In this document: positions 39,157 to 50,786 of the stretch, piece by piece
Layout: every line of letters begins with the position of its first letter
How positions within the stretch are numbered: position 1 is the stretch's first letter
NCBI GenBank assembly: GCA_000333855.2
Contig: CM007334.1
Span: 130,942-194,941, forward strand
Direction: 5' to 3'
Length of the DNA: 64,000 bases
DNA from: Endotrypanum monterogeii
Lineage: Eukaryota > Euglenozoa > Kinetoplastea > Trypanosomatida > Trypanosomatidae
The notes under the pieces: generated by a model
What the model was told of the DNA's origin: nothing
Seen by the model: the letters and a program-made list of their open reading frames with translations, nothing else
Databases searched by the model: none
Translations under genes and position numbers: made by a program

Positions 39157-39223
39157 TCTCGCGAATGTTTGGGTGAGTGTGTGAGAAGGGGAGGTAGGAG
39201 CGACTGGGCGGGGAGAGGCGGAG

Positions 39224-41104
39224 TTTGACGGAAAACCAAAGAGGTGCAGGCCAAGAAGATACAGAAAGCCAGTTTAACGGGCTGTGTGATGCTTAGGTTA
39301 GTTGCAAATATCGACCGAGGTGTGTATGTGTATGCATGTATATTTCATTTGTGGACGGGGGGAATAAACATAAAAAAAAAACACACAGAATGATGAGGAG
39401 GGTTGATATATTTGTGGGCGAGGTTGAGACATGTGGGGGCATCACCCCTGCCGATCGTCTTGGGCACGTGCGAAAAGACAGACACATACACTCACAGGTC
39501 GACAGCGCACCAACGGTGGTGGGATAGGGGTATCTGTACAATCACCCGAGTCTGCGACAAGCATGCTGTTTGTTGGATGCATGAAGAGCAACCTGAGACA
39601 ACGTCTTCTAAACCCTTTTTATCTTCAAAAAAAAAAGTACGGAGATTTGTTGCAGTCAAAGGCTGCGAAGGAAATCACCATTCCCCGCCATCGCCGTGAG
39701 ATTTCCATTCAATACGAAATGTTTTTATGTGAGCGGTAGACACACATTCCTTTCGGCCCATCCCACGGTTCCTACACGGTGTCCCTGGGTGCGTCAGCTC
39801 CCTTCCCTTTGCTCCAACGCTGTACACTAACACCACCTGCGTTGACATTTCAAGTGTTTCAGGGGGAAATGAGGAGTCCTGCATTTGGGGCGATGGCGAT
39901 AAAAGAAATTCGCTGCGTCTACCAGAGGGAATCGGAGAGAGAGGGGGGGGGGTAAGAATAAAAAAAAATGAGAAAAGAGGAGGTGCGCTTACGCTAGCGC
40001 ATGGTAGCTATGCTCATGCACGCAAACACGTTATTATACCTTCCCCTCCTCTATGTGTTGACGTGAAAGGTAGGCGTCTATAGATGTGCACTATAAGATG
40101 CATACGACCCCCTAAAACAAAATACTTCAACCTGGGCGCTAGAAGAAATAACTCCAAGGTGCACAAAAAAGTCGACCTACCCCTCCCCCTTAAAAAAAAA
40201 AAAAAACACCATAAAAACGGTGGGAGGGACGAGGAGTCAGCGTGTGTGAAGAATTTCATCAGCGCGTATTCGTCATTAGGAGCGAGGGGTATTCACTCCA
40301 TCTACACGTGGGTGGGGCAGGCGAGTGCTGGCTGGAGATAGGCAGCTGTGCTGATCAAAAAAAAAAAAATACGACATCCAAGAAAGATAAAAAGGAAACA
40401 CTCAGTAAAAAAAAGGGGGGCGGGGGAGTGGGGGCAAAAGGGTTATCGTGGTCCTGGTAGCACTCACTACACCCTCCCTCCCTTTCTCCCCATTCCGCAC
40501 AAAAAGAAAAAGGGGAAGGGGTGGTTTAAAAAAAAACAAAACACCCCCCCATATATATATGTATATACGGTATCCAAATCTTTTTTTTTGCGTCTTCGCC
40601 CTCACGTTCCCCTGTTGTTATAGACTCACCTTTTTGATTGCCACCACAGGACTCCATCCACAAACCTTACCCCCCCCCCAGTCTGCACGGAATGTGTCTG
40701 TCAAAGCAGTTGCCATTATTCAGTAGGTCAAAAAAAAAAAGTGAGTGCTTCGACGTGGCGGAGACACAGAAGCGATAGGTAGTGTATGGCTGCCGTGGAG
40801 AGAGGAGGGAGGGAGGATCATCGAACATATCCACAACGTGCGTGTGCGGTGTACCCTGTCAGGTATATCGCTGAAGGGGACGAGAAAGGAGATGACAGCG
40901 AGGAAACCTTGATGACTCTCAGAGCCGTGATACGCACTCACATAGACGCCTATGAGCCCCTCCCCTTCCGTGTCCCTCTCCTGCCCACTAGCAAACAGAT
41001 TAAAAAAAAAAAAGGGCTTCGACGCTTTTGCACATCAGTTTGGACGATGCTTCTCATCTACACTGTGCTCCCTCCCCTCCTTTCTCTGGTAAGGTTGCCA
41101 TGCT
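39224..41104. other. Intergenic region
   Basis: No gene is seen in 1.9 kb. Many A-runs (for example 40193-40206, 40358-40369), short G-runs and a short TA run near 40552-40566 are present. On the - strand this is 3' UTR of the SH3/coiled-coil gene and the upstream region of amastin copy 2. Confidence 0.6.
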
Positions 41105-42911
41105 CTATGACGCTTGTAGTTCTTCTAGATATTTCTTCTTCTCAGATAGTATCCGCTCACCTCGTTGGAGCTGCGCTTCGACTTCTCGTGCGATTGGACC
41201 ATACGTGTCGCAGAATGTTTGTGCCGCTTTGATTTTTTCTTGCAGTTGTGCCAGCTCAGTGTTACCCTTGTCCAGAACCTGGCGAAGACGCTCGACGCGT
41301 AACTGAGTAGGCGTCGCAGGCGTACTTTCTTGTTCGCTGGTCGCGGCACCATCCTTTGGATGCGATTGTTTATCAGGTGGCGTCGAGCCGGCGGTGATGT
41401 TCAGTCCGCCCAGAATGGCTGCCGAGCTCGAGGAGGCAGTGGGCGAGTCAGCCGACTGACTCATATCTGAAGCGTGGCTCATGGGGCTTGTGGGTGCGGG
41501 GCTCGGGGTGTCGTCGGTGAGCAGCCGCAGTTTGCGCGAGTACTTGTCGAACACTCGAAGGAAGCCGCGCAGAGCTGCGTCCTCTTCAGCTGTTAGCCCC
41601 TTCAGACTACGCGGCCACAAGAGGTCAGCTGCGGGCTCGCTTGCCTCCTCACCCACCAATTCGCGTAGTGCTGTCTCCGAGTCTCTCAAAGATGTCTCCT
41701 CAGCGTGGGCTTCCTGCATTAGCTCTGCCAGTCGACGCCGACGTCGCTCAAGCGCCTCCTTCTGTGATTGGTACACATCAACTGTTTTCCTTTCCTCTTT
41801 GACGAGGAGGCGCAGCCTTTCCACCACGTGTGTGTCAGGGGTCGTTGATGCACTCGACTCGCGTCGGGTGTCGCAGATGGGGGAGATTACTTCCATCGGA
41901 GGGCGGACATGTTCCTGGCTCGCTGAGGGCGTCCGCTGGCACTTCACGCGACAGTTCAGCCTGAAGTTTTCTGTATTCCTCCAAAAGTCTTTTCAGACGC
42001 TCGTGCTCCCGATCTATGGCTTCATGTGAGTGGGCTGTGTCAGCCGTGCCGCAGGAAGAGCTGGCTGTGCCGGCGCTGTGTCGGTCCTGGCGCACCTGTT
42101 CTAGTCTTGCCTGCGCTGCAGCACACGCTGCTTGCAGGCGTGGTACAACGTCGTTCGATAGCCAGTGCGAATCCGAACGTATGCTCGACATTTCTTTGAG
42201 GACGCGATATCGTTCGTCCATTTCCGAGTTTGTAACATCACCAACTATTCCTTTGCTCCGAGCCTCGGTTCGAGAGGGGGTGCTGGAGACATCACCCAAG
42301 GTACCCGAAGATACACTGAAGGTTGATTGCCGTTGCTCCTGCAGTGGTTGCACGTCAGAAGCATTTGTGTGTTCGTCGAATTCTGTGTTCCTCTCGTCCG
42401 CTGCACTATTCCATAACGATCTGCGCCTGGAGCGTGTCACTTGCGTTGGACTCGCCTGTTGAGCTCCACTGATCAGCTCTTGCTCTTTCCTTTCTATTTG
42501 ACAGTGATGATCCGCTGTGATGTTATTGGACAAGAGATCTTGTAAAGGATCGCGATGCGTAGCGACTGATGCGGCGCCGCGGCGCGGATCAAAGGTGGCG
42601 CCAGGTATACGCCGGATAAGAGATCCTGGGACGAGCCCCGTGGTGCCGTCTTCTCGCTGTGCAATGCACCACTGTGATTGTGAAAGACTTACCTGATCAT
42701 CATAAAATGCTGACGAGTGCGCAGCGGCATGACTCGAACTTGTTCCGTGATGATAACCTCGTCGCAGTACGCGCACACGTTGGCCCGCCTCGAGAGAAAG
42801 GTATAAAGAATCTACAGGTGGCTTTTCGTCCCCAACGGAGGGTGAAGTGTGGGCCACGGAGAAAGGAATAATCGCCTGCTCGCTGTATCGGTGCACGGCG
42901 CCCCGGTCCAT
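41105..42911 (-). pseudogene. SH3-like/coiled-coil protein gene interrupted by a frameshift
   Basis: Two overlapping reading frames seem to be one gene. The upstream frame starts at the ATG at 42911 and stops at 41835. The downstream frame is open from at least 41947 to the stop at 41105. Residues 13-100 of the upstream part look like an SH3 domain: LYLSLEAGQRVRVL, then W-C-I-A-Q, then GTTGLVPGSLIRRI, with a His/Ser-rich insertion in one loop. Coiled-coil segments follow (near 290-345), and the downstream part is also coiled coil (VERLRLLVKEERKTVDVY, then LRQVLDKGNTELAQLQEKI). The frames differ by one base and overlap at 41835-41947, where a run of five G (41879-41883) is a likely site of an indel. 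It could be a sequencing error in a functional gene, a real pseudogene, or two separate proteins. I do not recognise a function; cytoskeletal scaffolding is only a guess. Confidence 0.55.
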
Positions 42912-44610
42912 CACGATGTCGCGGTGGTGGTGGCGAGGAGGAGAGGGTGCTTGCACAATTGGATCCAATGCTGACAACTTGGCAGAAAAAAATGAAGGGT
43001 GTGTGCGTGCACCTTCCCCCCCCAAAAAAAGAAAAAATGATCCCTTATTTTTTTTTCGCTTGCTCGCTGCTATCGAAAATTGATGTTTTTTTAAATTTTC
43101 GCAACACAAGCTCTGAAGGTTAGACGAATGACGAGAACGAGCAGGAGGGTGTCATGGAGGGGAGCAGCGGGAGGGGCGTGCCAGAACGAGACGTAAGGTG
43201 CATACGTTCCTCTAGGGGAGCCGTTGGTGATGTCGTGGGGTGGAAGGAGGTGGCTAACGCGGTGTGTGTGTGGTGGGGGGGGGGAGCGTAGCAGCTCTCA
43301 AATATACCATGAACTACATGAGCCTTTGATTCAGTCCTTCTGTTCGTCAGGTGGTAGTCGTGTGTGTGTGTGTGTGTCTATCTGTGTCGAGGGTGATTTT
43401 TCTTGTTTTCTTCAGACGCGAGGCGGGAGCGGCGGCGGCGGGGCGGGGGGGGGGGAGGGGAGGGCAGGCGTGATGTGACGTAAAGATCTACTTGCGCAGC
43501 GGTGCAGATCTTCCGATTTCTCAGGAGACGGCGGGAGTGAGTCGCATGGGCGGGTAAATGCGAAGACGAATGGGTTTCAACGAAACTGAAAAAAAAAAAA
43601 CAACAACAACAACAGAAAAAAAAAAACAAGGAGAGCTGAGAGTGGGGGTGTTTCGTTTCTGGTGAGAAGCCGTGGTCCTCTTATTGTAGGAAGCGCACAC
43701 GTCCGCACATGCTCGCGATAATGGAGAATCGTAAAGAGGAGGAGGACATCATCAACGTAATAATAATAGAGACCAAATATGCACACGAGGATGTTGATGT
43801 TTTCCTTAAAAAAAAAAGGAAGAAAGAAAAAGGTATTACAAAAAAAAACAACAACAACAAGAATCGTGAGGTCTTTGTGACTGACATACGGAAAGAGGAG
43901 GGGACAAAGCACCCGATTTTGAACGAGTTTGGGCAGTTGGTGGATGTCATGTCGCTGTCACTCCCTCTTTCGCTGCGGGTTTCTTCATATACAAGCCAAC
44001 ACACAGGTGTACTTGATCATCCCCCCCTTTCCCTCCCTCGCTCCAAACGGCAGAGAGAGCGGCGAGAGGAGGGCTCAAGGACCCCGCAACGAGAGAAATA
44101 GTGACGCAGATACACCACCACCACCACCCTCGTCGAAGGCAACAAGCTCATCCAAACAAAAAAGGTAAGGAAGGGAGTTGGGAGTTGTTTCGCAGAGATG
44201 ATAAAAAAAGGCGATTGTAGGCAGTGGAATATATATATATATATATAACTAATAAAAAAATATGTACGAAGCGCTGTTGCGCAGACATACAATATCGATA
44301 TGACTGAAACATAAAGAGTTGTGGTAGCTCAAACACACACACACAAAGAAAAACAATTCATGTACGCCTCTCCTCTCAACGTGTTACAGCGACACCAATG
44401 AAACCCGACGTAGTGCGGAAATGCACCGCGTGCCGGATATTCCCCAGAAAGAAGAAAACAAAGAAAAAAGGGGAAAAAATAGACCGCCGAGGGGCATATA
44501 TATATATATATATATATATAAACACAGATATAGCTACATCTATAGATATCAGAAGAAGAACTACAGAAAGATGGCGTACACCAACTCGTACCAATAGAAA
44601 AAAAAAATGA
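42912..44610. other. Intergenic region
   Basis: No gene is supported. Contents are a TG run at about 43359-43377, a G-rich patch at about 43433-43465, A-rich tracts with AAC repeats near 43588-43628 and 43837-43860, and TA runs at about 44228-44247 and 44497-44520. Confidence 0.6.
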
Positions 44611-45081
44611 TCAGTGTGTCATATCATCTCGGGCCTCCGCCGTTCCACTTTCCAGTAAGACACCCACGCGCAGCTCTGGCAAGTAGCCGTGTGCACCGAT
44701 GGTGTGGCCGTAAACGCCGCCTTCGAAGGCGGCTGTCGCGTCCCTGCCCACGTAGGCGAGCAAGACTGCACGGCCGCCAGGGTGCGTATTGACCCAATTG
44801 ATCGCCTTCCCTGCTGCCGACCGCGCCGAGTCCATGGCGATTGGCCGCTCGAGGTCTAACACGTAGTCATGCAGCACTATCAGCTTGCGCCCCCGCTTCA
44901 CCTCCGCACGCACGTCGTCCCACGTGTACTCCGCATTGGTTGGTAAATCCAGCCGCTTCACTTCCTCGGTCGCCGCCGCGAGCGCACGCTCGCGTGTGCG
45001 CACCTCCTGCGTCGCCACGGTGCGGGCGATCACGTTGTCGGGCGTGCGCTGAAGGTTGTCGCAGAATCCGAGAAAACTGAG
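44611..45081 (-). pseudogene. Detached cytochrome b5 part of desaturase copy 1
   Basis: In the reading frame one base away from the desaturase frame, this stretch encodes the same linker and cytochrome b5 domain as the intact copy at 51154-52596. It includes YTWDDV, the heme-ligand motif HPGG and GRDATAAFEGG, and ends with a different short tail after VGVLLE. It has no ATG at its start (only GTG at 45033), so it could be made only by a frameshift at about 45078-45082 or if the extra base there is a sequencing error. Confidence 0.75.
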
Positions 45082-45703
45082 GTGTAGAGATACACCATTT
45101 TGTTACATCGATGTGGTACCAACGATAGCCGTTGCGGTAGTCGTTCGGGAACTGGTGGTGGTAGTTGTGGTATCCCTCGCCGAGGTTGATGAGGCCAAGA
45201 AGCAAGCAGTCGCAGGGTGTCATGTTATCTGCGTACGGCTGCGAAGCACCGAACCAGTTCATGTGAGCGAGACTATTGATTAGAAAAGAGATTTGATGGA
45301 CGACAAGTATTTTCAGCCAAACCACCCAGAAAAATGCACCTCGCCAGTCTCCCGTGGAGGCGCCGGCGGCCAAGAGGGGTATCACAATCCCTGTGGTGGC
45401 CGCGATCACTGCGAAGTACTTCCGCTGAAATTCTACTACGAGGCTTTGCTTGAGGTCTGACACATCTGCGTCGCCGAGCAGTTCGTAGTCCATGCGCATC
45501 ACGAGCCATCCGATGTGCGAGAAGAGAAAGCCGCGTGTGGCGTCGTACGGGTCCTTGGACGTGTCCGTAAACTTGTGGTGGATGCGGTGGTTACGTGCCC
45601 ACCACTTGATGGACCCCTGGAATGCACCCGCGCCGAGGTAGGCGCACATCCACTGCATTGACTGTCCGGCGGTGTAGGCACGGTGCGAGAAGAGGCGGTG
45701 GTA
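44650..45703 (-). repeat. Desaturase paralogue blocks shared with 51268-52320
   Basis: Long identical nucleotide blocks (about 44650-45077, 45085-45180, 45200-45272, 45396-45624 and 45631-45703) alternate with short divergent ones (about 45181-45199, 45273-45395, 45625-45630). The pattern is a mosaic rather than uniform divergence. Confidence 0.8.
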
Positions 45704-45988
45704 ACCCGCTGTTACCCCGAACATCCCAGTGACAAGGGCGAAGCATACCATCCATTGAAAAAGTGGGAGAGAGAGCGGGACGCGCAGGACAAGTCCCAGT
45801 GCGACAAACACCACTGGGGTGGTTATGGTGAAGATGCTGGTCCAGTTGTACTGGAAGTTGCCCTTTGCCCACTGCGGGATTTCACTTTGTTTTTTTCCGT
45901 TTGCAGCATCCGTGCGGAGGACACTGCAGGTGAAGAGGCTTTGGATTGCGCGATACATTTTTCCAGGCGACTTTTCGCGGTGGGGCAT
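44867..45988 (-). CDS. Delta-9-type fatty-acyl desaturase, copy 1, frameshifted before cytochrome b5
   Basis: From the ATG at 45988 the frame encodes 373 residues of a membrane-bound acyl-CoA desaturase. The three di-iron histidine boxes are intact: HRLFSH (97-102), HRIHH (134-138) and HNYHH (274-278). Hydrophobic segments lie before the first box and between the second and third. After Cys-Ile-Ser-Thr (299-302) the frame leaves the one used by the paralogue, and the last ~70 residues are an out-of-frame tail. The cause is AGGT here against CAT in copy 2 at about 45078-45081, a net gain of one base. The catalytic core could still work with a free cytochrome b5, as animal stearoyl-CoA desaturases do. 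Identical nucleotide blocks shared with copy 2 suggest recent gene conversion. Confidence 0.7.
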   Translation of the reverse strand: MPHREKSPGKMYRAIQSLFTCSVLRTDAANGKKQSEIPQWAKGNFQYNWTSIFTITTPVVFVALGLVLRVPLSLPLFQWMVCFALVTGMFGVTAGYHRLFSHRAYTAGQSMQWMCAYLGAGAFQGSIKWWARNHRIHHKFTDTSKDPYDATRGFLFSHIGWLVMRMDYELLGDADVSDLKQSLVVEFQRKYFAVIAATTGIVIPLLAAGASTGDWRGAFFWVVWLKILVVHQISFLINSLAHMNWFGASQPYADNMTPCDCLLLGLINLGEGYHNYHHQFPNDYRNGYRWYHIDVTKWCISTPQFSRILRQPSAHARQRDRPHRGDAGGAHTRACARGGDRGSEAAGFTNQCGVHVGRRACGGEAGAQADSAA

Positions 45989-48133
45989 CTGGTGTGTGTG
46001 TCTGTGTGTGTGGGGCGGGGAGGGGATCGGGGAACCAGGGGTGGCTGCCGTTGAGCGAAGATGCTCCCCGAAAGAAAGCAGAAGCCAAAGGCTTTGAACA
46101 GGAAAGTGAGACGTCAGCCCGTTCTTCGAATCTCCACAAAAATTAAAAAAAAATAAGCAGTACGATATGGTGTGGATTATATATATATATATATATATAC
46201 TACCCCAACGTCTACACTGCACACTGCTCAATGATGCACACCTCTCCCTTCCCCCCTCAAAAAAAAAAATATATATATATATAAATAAGAAAGCGAATTG
46301 TAGAGGATTGGGGGGACCTGGAGGGGTATTGGCCACGATAAATGCGTACCGTGGGGGGGGGGGACCTTACTAGCCCGCCTTCGCAAAAGTGAAAAAGCAG
46401 AGGACTCCCGATACTCTAGATGATGGTTGAAACAAATACACACGTCGTGATGCGAGGAAGAGGGGGGGGGGTGGCTATAGGAACGATGTGATGTGCTCGC
46501 AAGAGGAGTTGACGGGAGGGAGGAAGAGAGAAATGTGAAACACGGAAACAAAAAAACAAAAGGGAGTGCCGGGGTCGCGAGAAAAGGGACGAAAAGCAAA
46601 AGAATATATTCGATGTGGGTTCGTATCAAGTCCGAAAAAAAAAACAAATAAGGAAAAAAAGCGGTGTTTGTGTGTGCGTTAGGCAATAAGCTACGCAAAA
46701 ATAAAAGCGACTCTGAAATGTGCTTCCAAAGCGTGGTTTTGTATGTGTGTGAGCACGCGTATAGCGTAGGGTGTGATAGACACAGGCGGCAACGATGAAT
46801 GGAGGTGTTCCTAGTAAGGGGGGAGCTTATCTTTCCGTGTTCCCTGAGTCGCGTGTCCTCACCTCAACGGCATCAAAGCGGAGGGTGATGGTAACAATTG
46901 CGCTCGGAGAGGAAGGGGTAGGTGGGGAAACAGTGAGGTCTTTCGACACGCTCAGCAGCAAAAAAAAAAAAAAAGCGGTGTGAGGCGAGTCAAGGCAACC
47001 ACCATAGCCAAGGAAACCACATGATAGGGGTGCGCAGAAGCACACAATGAGAAGAGGGATGAGAGAAAAAAAAAAGAAAGAATTCGGCAAATCTACAAAA
47101 ACTGATGTACCCCCACTTCCTTCCTTCGAATATTTATCTCCCCCTCTTTCCTGTGTGTGTGTGTGTGTGTGTGAAGGAGGTTGTGGACGCCCGCCGTGTC
47201 GAAGACTACAATCCAGGGGGTGGTGCACCTAAATACGTGGTGGTGCACTTGTATGAACGGGCAGGGGGCGCTAAGTCAGAGGATGTCGTGCTATGCGAAT
47301 TATGAACGCCCCGGAGGGGGAGGGTTCATCATGTGTCGATGTGAGGGAGGTGGACGAGAAGAAGTGAGGATGATGATGACAACGATGCCACGAACTGAAT
47401 AGAGAAGCGGTTGATGTCATATGTTTCACAGGCAGCGAGCAAAGGTGTGTGTGTATGTGTGTACGGAAACATTTCAGGGAGGTAAGGAGGAGGTGAGCAG
47501 CCGACACAGTGTCGTAGGAACGAGTCCCTCCTCTCTTGCCAGGAGTTTACCGGTCCTCTCGATTCCCGCCTTTCACATCCGTATAGGATACACAAACCAC
47601 GAAAATCATTTCTTTTTTTTCGATTGTTTGTTGGGCAGTGCTTCACGTGCCACCTAGCAAGGTCAGGATTGAGGGAGGAGGTAGGGTGTCTGTGATGTTT
47701 AAAAAAAAAAACTTGCAACAGGATGGCATCACATGCCCTACAAGTGCAGCCATCAAAACACAAAACGAAACCATCGAAGGGAAAAGGACTTCGCGTTCTC
47801 CATTATAAATAAATATATTTATCGCTCCCTCAACCACCTTCACCTAGACTTTCTTCATCAAACAATCACAAAGAAAAAATAAATTACGACATCATAACAG
47901 CAACGCTCGCCCAAAAGTATTCACGACAACATACCCCGCACAGTGACGTGTGCACACAACCACGACAAGAGCAATTCCCGACGTGATCCATTCCCAATAG
48001 TTGCACACTCTTTATGTTTGCCAGCTGAGTGGCTCTGTTGCGACGCACGTACTCCTTCACCCCTACGTTAGGCCCACCGATCGCGTAGGGGGAGGAGGGA
48101 GAAGGAGAAATAGGAGCGGAGGAACAATGTCAT
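45989..48133. other. Intergenic region
   Basis: No gene is supported. There are TA runs (about 46178-46200 and 46268-46283), several A- and G-homopolymers, and a TG run at about 47153-47173. On the - strand this is the HYPK 3' flank and the upstream region of desaturase copy 1. A pyrimidine-rich stretch on the - strand at about 46007-46035 precedes CA-repeat sequence with AGs just before the ATG at 45988. Confidence 0.6.
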
Positions 48134-48463
48134 CTAAGCACGAGCCTTCGGCAGGCCCACTGCGTTGCGAAGAACCGCTGTTACATCCCCGTTCTTCTCT
48201 TGCAGAAGGTGCCGTGCGCACTCGGGCGTGATCAGCAAGGCTGACGCCACGGCCTGCACGTCTGTGTCGGCTACCGACACAGCTGCGAGCTCTCTCGCGC
48301 GCTGTTCCTTGGCTTCGTTTTGTTGTGTGACCTCAGCACGCAGCATCTTCATGCGCTCCTGCAGCTCTGCAAGGTCATCGGTGCGCAGCTTAGATGTCTT
48401 CTCGGCCTCACCACTGCCGGAGACGTTATGCATAGACTTCTGTTCATCGACTTGACGCGCCAT
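48134..48463 (-). CDS. HYPK-like (NatA-associated, UBA domain) protein
   Basis: The small protein has 109 residues from the ATG at 48463. It has a polar N-terminus, a charged helix (about 28-60) and a C-terminal UBA-like domain (about 62-105). RARELAAVSVADTDVQAVAS followed by ECARHLLQEKNGDVTAVLRNAVGL has the same layout as the human HYPK tail (KELA-x-V-x-I-x-x-x-D-V-x-x-x-x ... A-E-x-x-L-R-E-x-x-G-N-V-x-x-A-L). HYPK binds and modulates the N-terminal acetyltransferase NatA at the ribosome and acts as a chaperone against aggregation. The frame is open to an ATG at 48557-48559, but a polypyrimidine tract and TTGCAG acceptor fall between the two, so 48463 is the first ATG in the mature mRNA. The gene sits between the two desaturase paralogues. 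Confidence 0.75.
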   Translation of the reverse strand: MARQVDEQKSMHNVSGSGEAEKTSKLRTDDLAELQERMKMLRAEVTQQNEAKEQRARELAAVSVADTDVQAVASALLITPECARHLLQEKNGDVTAVLRNAVGLPKARA

Positions 48464-48487
48464 GGCTGCCAAGGAGGAAGAGGTTGA

Positions 48488-48545
48488 CTGCAAAGGTGAT
48501 GAGAACAAAAAATATCCGAGGGAGCAGGGGGTGAGAAGAGGGCGT
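48488..48545 (-). promoter_or_regulatory. Polypyrimidine tract and predicted splice acceptor of HYPK-like gene
   Basis: Read on the - strand, a C/T-rich tract ends in TTTGCAG, with the AG at 48488-48489 (plus-strand CT). This decides the start of the HYPK-like protein in favour of 48463. Confidence 0.6.
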
Positions 48546-49978
48546 TTAGGAGCGACCATGGCTTACTGCAGGCGTTCAGCCATAAACATTTTGCTTGGCT
48601 ACTCAGACATACAGATGGCGGTTGCCCATCAAGCTTCACGAGGAGGGCACGTGTATCGCCATACATGAATGGAGGGAGCTCATCCTTTTTGGGGTTTGAT
48701 CGAGTGAATCAGAAAGAAACCTCTACCACTCCTCCTTCCAAGGCCTACTAGGGCATTATCGGGTGGGGTTATATTGTTTGCAAGTGTATTTGAGCCTGCC
48801 AAGTAAAGCATATGGATATCCCAACGAAGCGGGTGTGCAAGGTGGTTCCCAGACGAGATGCAGGGATTGGCTTGCTTGCTTGTTGTTGGGTCTTTAAATC
48901 TTCTCAGCGGGGTATCTTGGGGAAGGGGCTGACAGACACAGACAGACGAGCAGGGAGGGGGCAGGGATACAATAGAACGATGCTATAGGCAAAGGTTACA
49001 CGACTCCAGAAGAAAAGCGTCACAGCGATGCATGTGAATATGAGGAAAATAAAAATAAAAAAATATATATAATTAATAAAACCAACAAAAGGATCACACG
49101 TGCACAAAAAAGAAAACCAACGAAGGAGTGAGCGCAAGGGAGAAATCAAAACAAACAAAAAATAGTGTGAGTACTGTACGGAGGAGCAATGAGCTCAAAC
49201 ACACTTGTGTACATACAAAACCATGAGCACAGAAATGAAAGACCCCCCTTCCCCCCCCAAAAAAAAGGGCAAATGTAGGAGAGAAGTGAGAGAAAAGCAA
49301 GAGGTTACGCCACTTTGTATGTTTGTCTCTCTCTTCCACCATTGCTGGTGCCGCTCCGGCCCCCTCCGTCCATGCCCCCTCCCATCCTCCCATATGAGTC
49401 GGCACCCAGGCACGCTGGTAAAAAAAAAAAAGGAAGAGGAGGAGGGGTGGGGGCAGGGGACGCGGGAGGGGTTTCGGCGGTTCACAGACAAAGTGTATGC
49501 ACACAGCCAAGGACTTGTTTATATATATATTTATATTTATTTATAGTAACCCACATGCGGGCGTGCTCTCGAATCATCTCGGCAACACAACCACGAAGGG
49601 TAGGATAAGTACGTCAAAAGGCAAGGCATACCCGCCGGAAGGGGCTGGTAAGCATGGCGCATGCGGAGGAAGAGAAAAAAAAAATGCACATTATGGGGTC
49701 GGTGTAAAAAAAAAAAAAAAGCTAACAAAAAGCCACCGTTATGTACTGCGACGAGGATCTCTGTGTACTCATAACTTGCCCCTCAACTTCCTCCGAGTTA
49801 TCCGCGCCACTGAGACGCCTTTGAATAGATAACACCACCATACACTGCCATACACAAAGAGAGACGTATCTATCTATATATGTGTGTGCGTCTGTGTCAG
49901 TGCGATCATGGCATTTTTTCAAAAGGTTGAACCCGCGTAAAATCTCAAAAATCAGCGATGTGAAAAAAAAAAAAGAAA

Positions 49979-50512
49979 AGATATGCACATTTTATTTTTC
50001 GACGTTAACAGAGGTCACATTCATTGAGGATACCGGCAGCGCCAATACACACATCTTCGAGGATACTACGCAGCTCTCTTGCCCTTCTTTCTCACTCACC
50101 ACCACCCAAAAGAAAAGTCATTAAAAAAAAACTGAAAGTGGAGGGAGGGGGTTGAACAAAATGAGGATAATGTGTTTCCCTCAGTCCCATGGTGTGTGTG
50201 TAAGAGTTGCGCTGAGGCAAACACACACACACACACACAGTCCAATGCTTAGGAGCGCATCCCTGCTTCCCCCTTCCTCCTCCACGCATGTTGCCCTAGG
50301 TCCGAGGGAATACTGAAGGGAACAAAGAGGAGGGAGGTGGGGGGGAGAGATGGAATGTGTGGCCAGGAAACACTTTGATATGGCGAGCACGGCGGAGTAA
50401 CGCATGCTAAAGATGAATCATACATCACGCTAGAGAAGAGGAGGCTTTGCCTGACTGGTGCAGCCGGGGGGGAGGGTGGGGGCAACCCGGACCCCGTAAA
50501 AAAAAAAAAAAA
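49979..50512. repeat. 534-bp direct tandem repeat, unit 1
   Basis: The unit begins just after an A-run and includes a CA microsatellite (about 50220-50239). It is nearly identical to the next unit; seen differences are a few substitutions and homopolymer or microsatellite length changes. No coding potential is apparent. Confidence 0.9.
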
Positions 50513-50751
50513 AGATTTGCACATTTTTTTTTTCGACGTTAACAGAGGTCACATTCATTGAGGATACCGGCAGCGCCAATACACACACCTTCGAGGATAC
50601 TACGCAGCTCTCTTGCCCTTCTTTCTCACTCACCACCACCCAAAAGAAAAGTCATTAAAAAAAAAACTGAAAGTGGAGGGAGGGGGTTGAACAAAATGAG
50701 GATAATGTGTTTCCCTCAGTCCCATGGTGTGTGTGTAAGAGTTGCGCTGAG

Positions 50752-50786
<35 letters not shown>

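Larger units (their letters stand above)
38284..39223 (-). repeat. Amastin cassette, copy 2 of a dispersed duplication
   Basis: Counterpart of 34748-35645. The extra 42 bases are two additional 21-base units near the 3' end of the coding sequence. Confidence 0.9.

Noticed and set aside
42912..43109. Upstream extension of the SH3/coiled-coil gene
   Set aside because: The frame is open but begins with TTG and includes Lys/Phe low complexity; the ATG at 42911 is the first real start.
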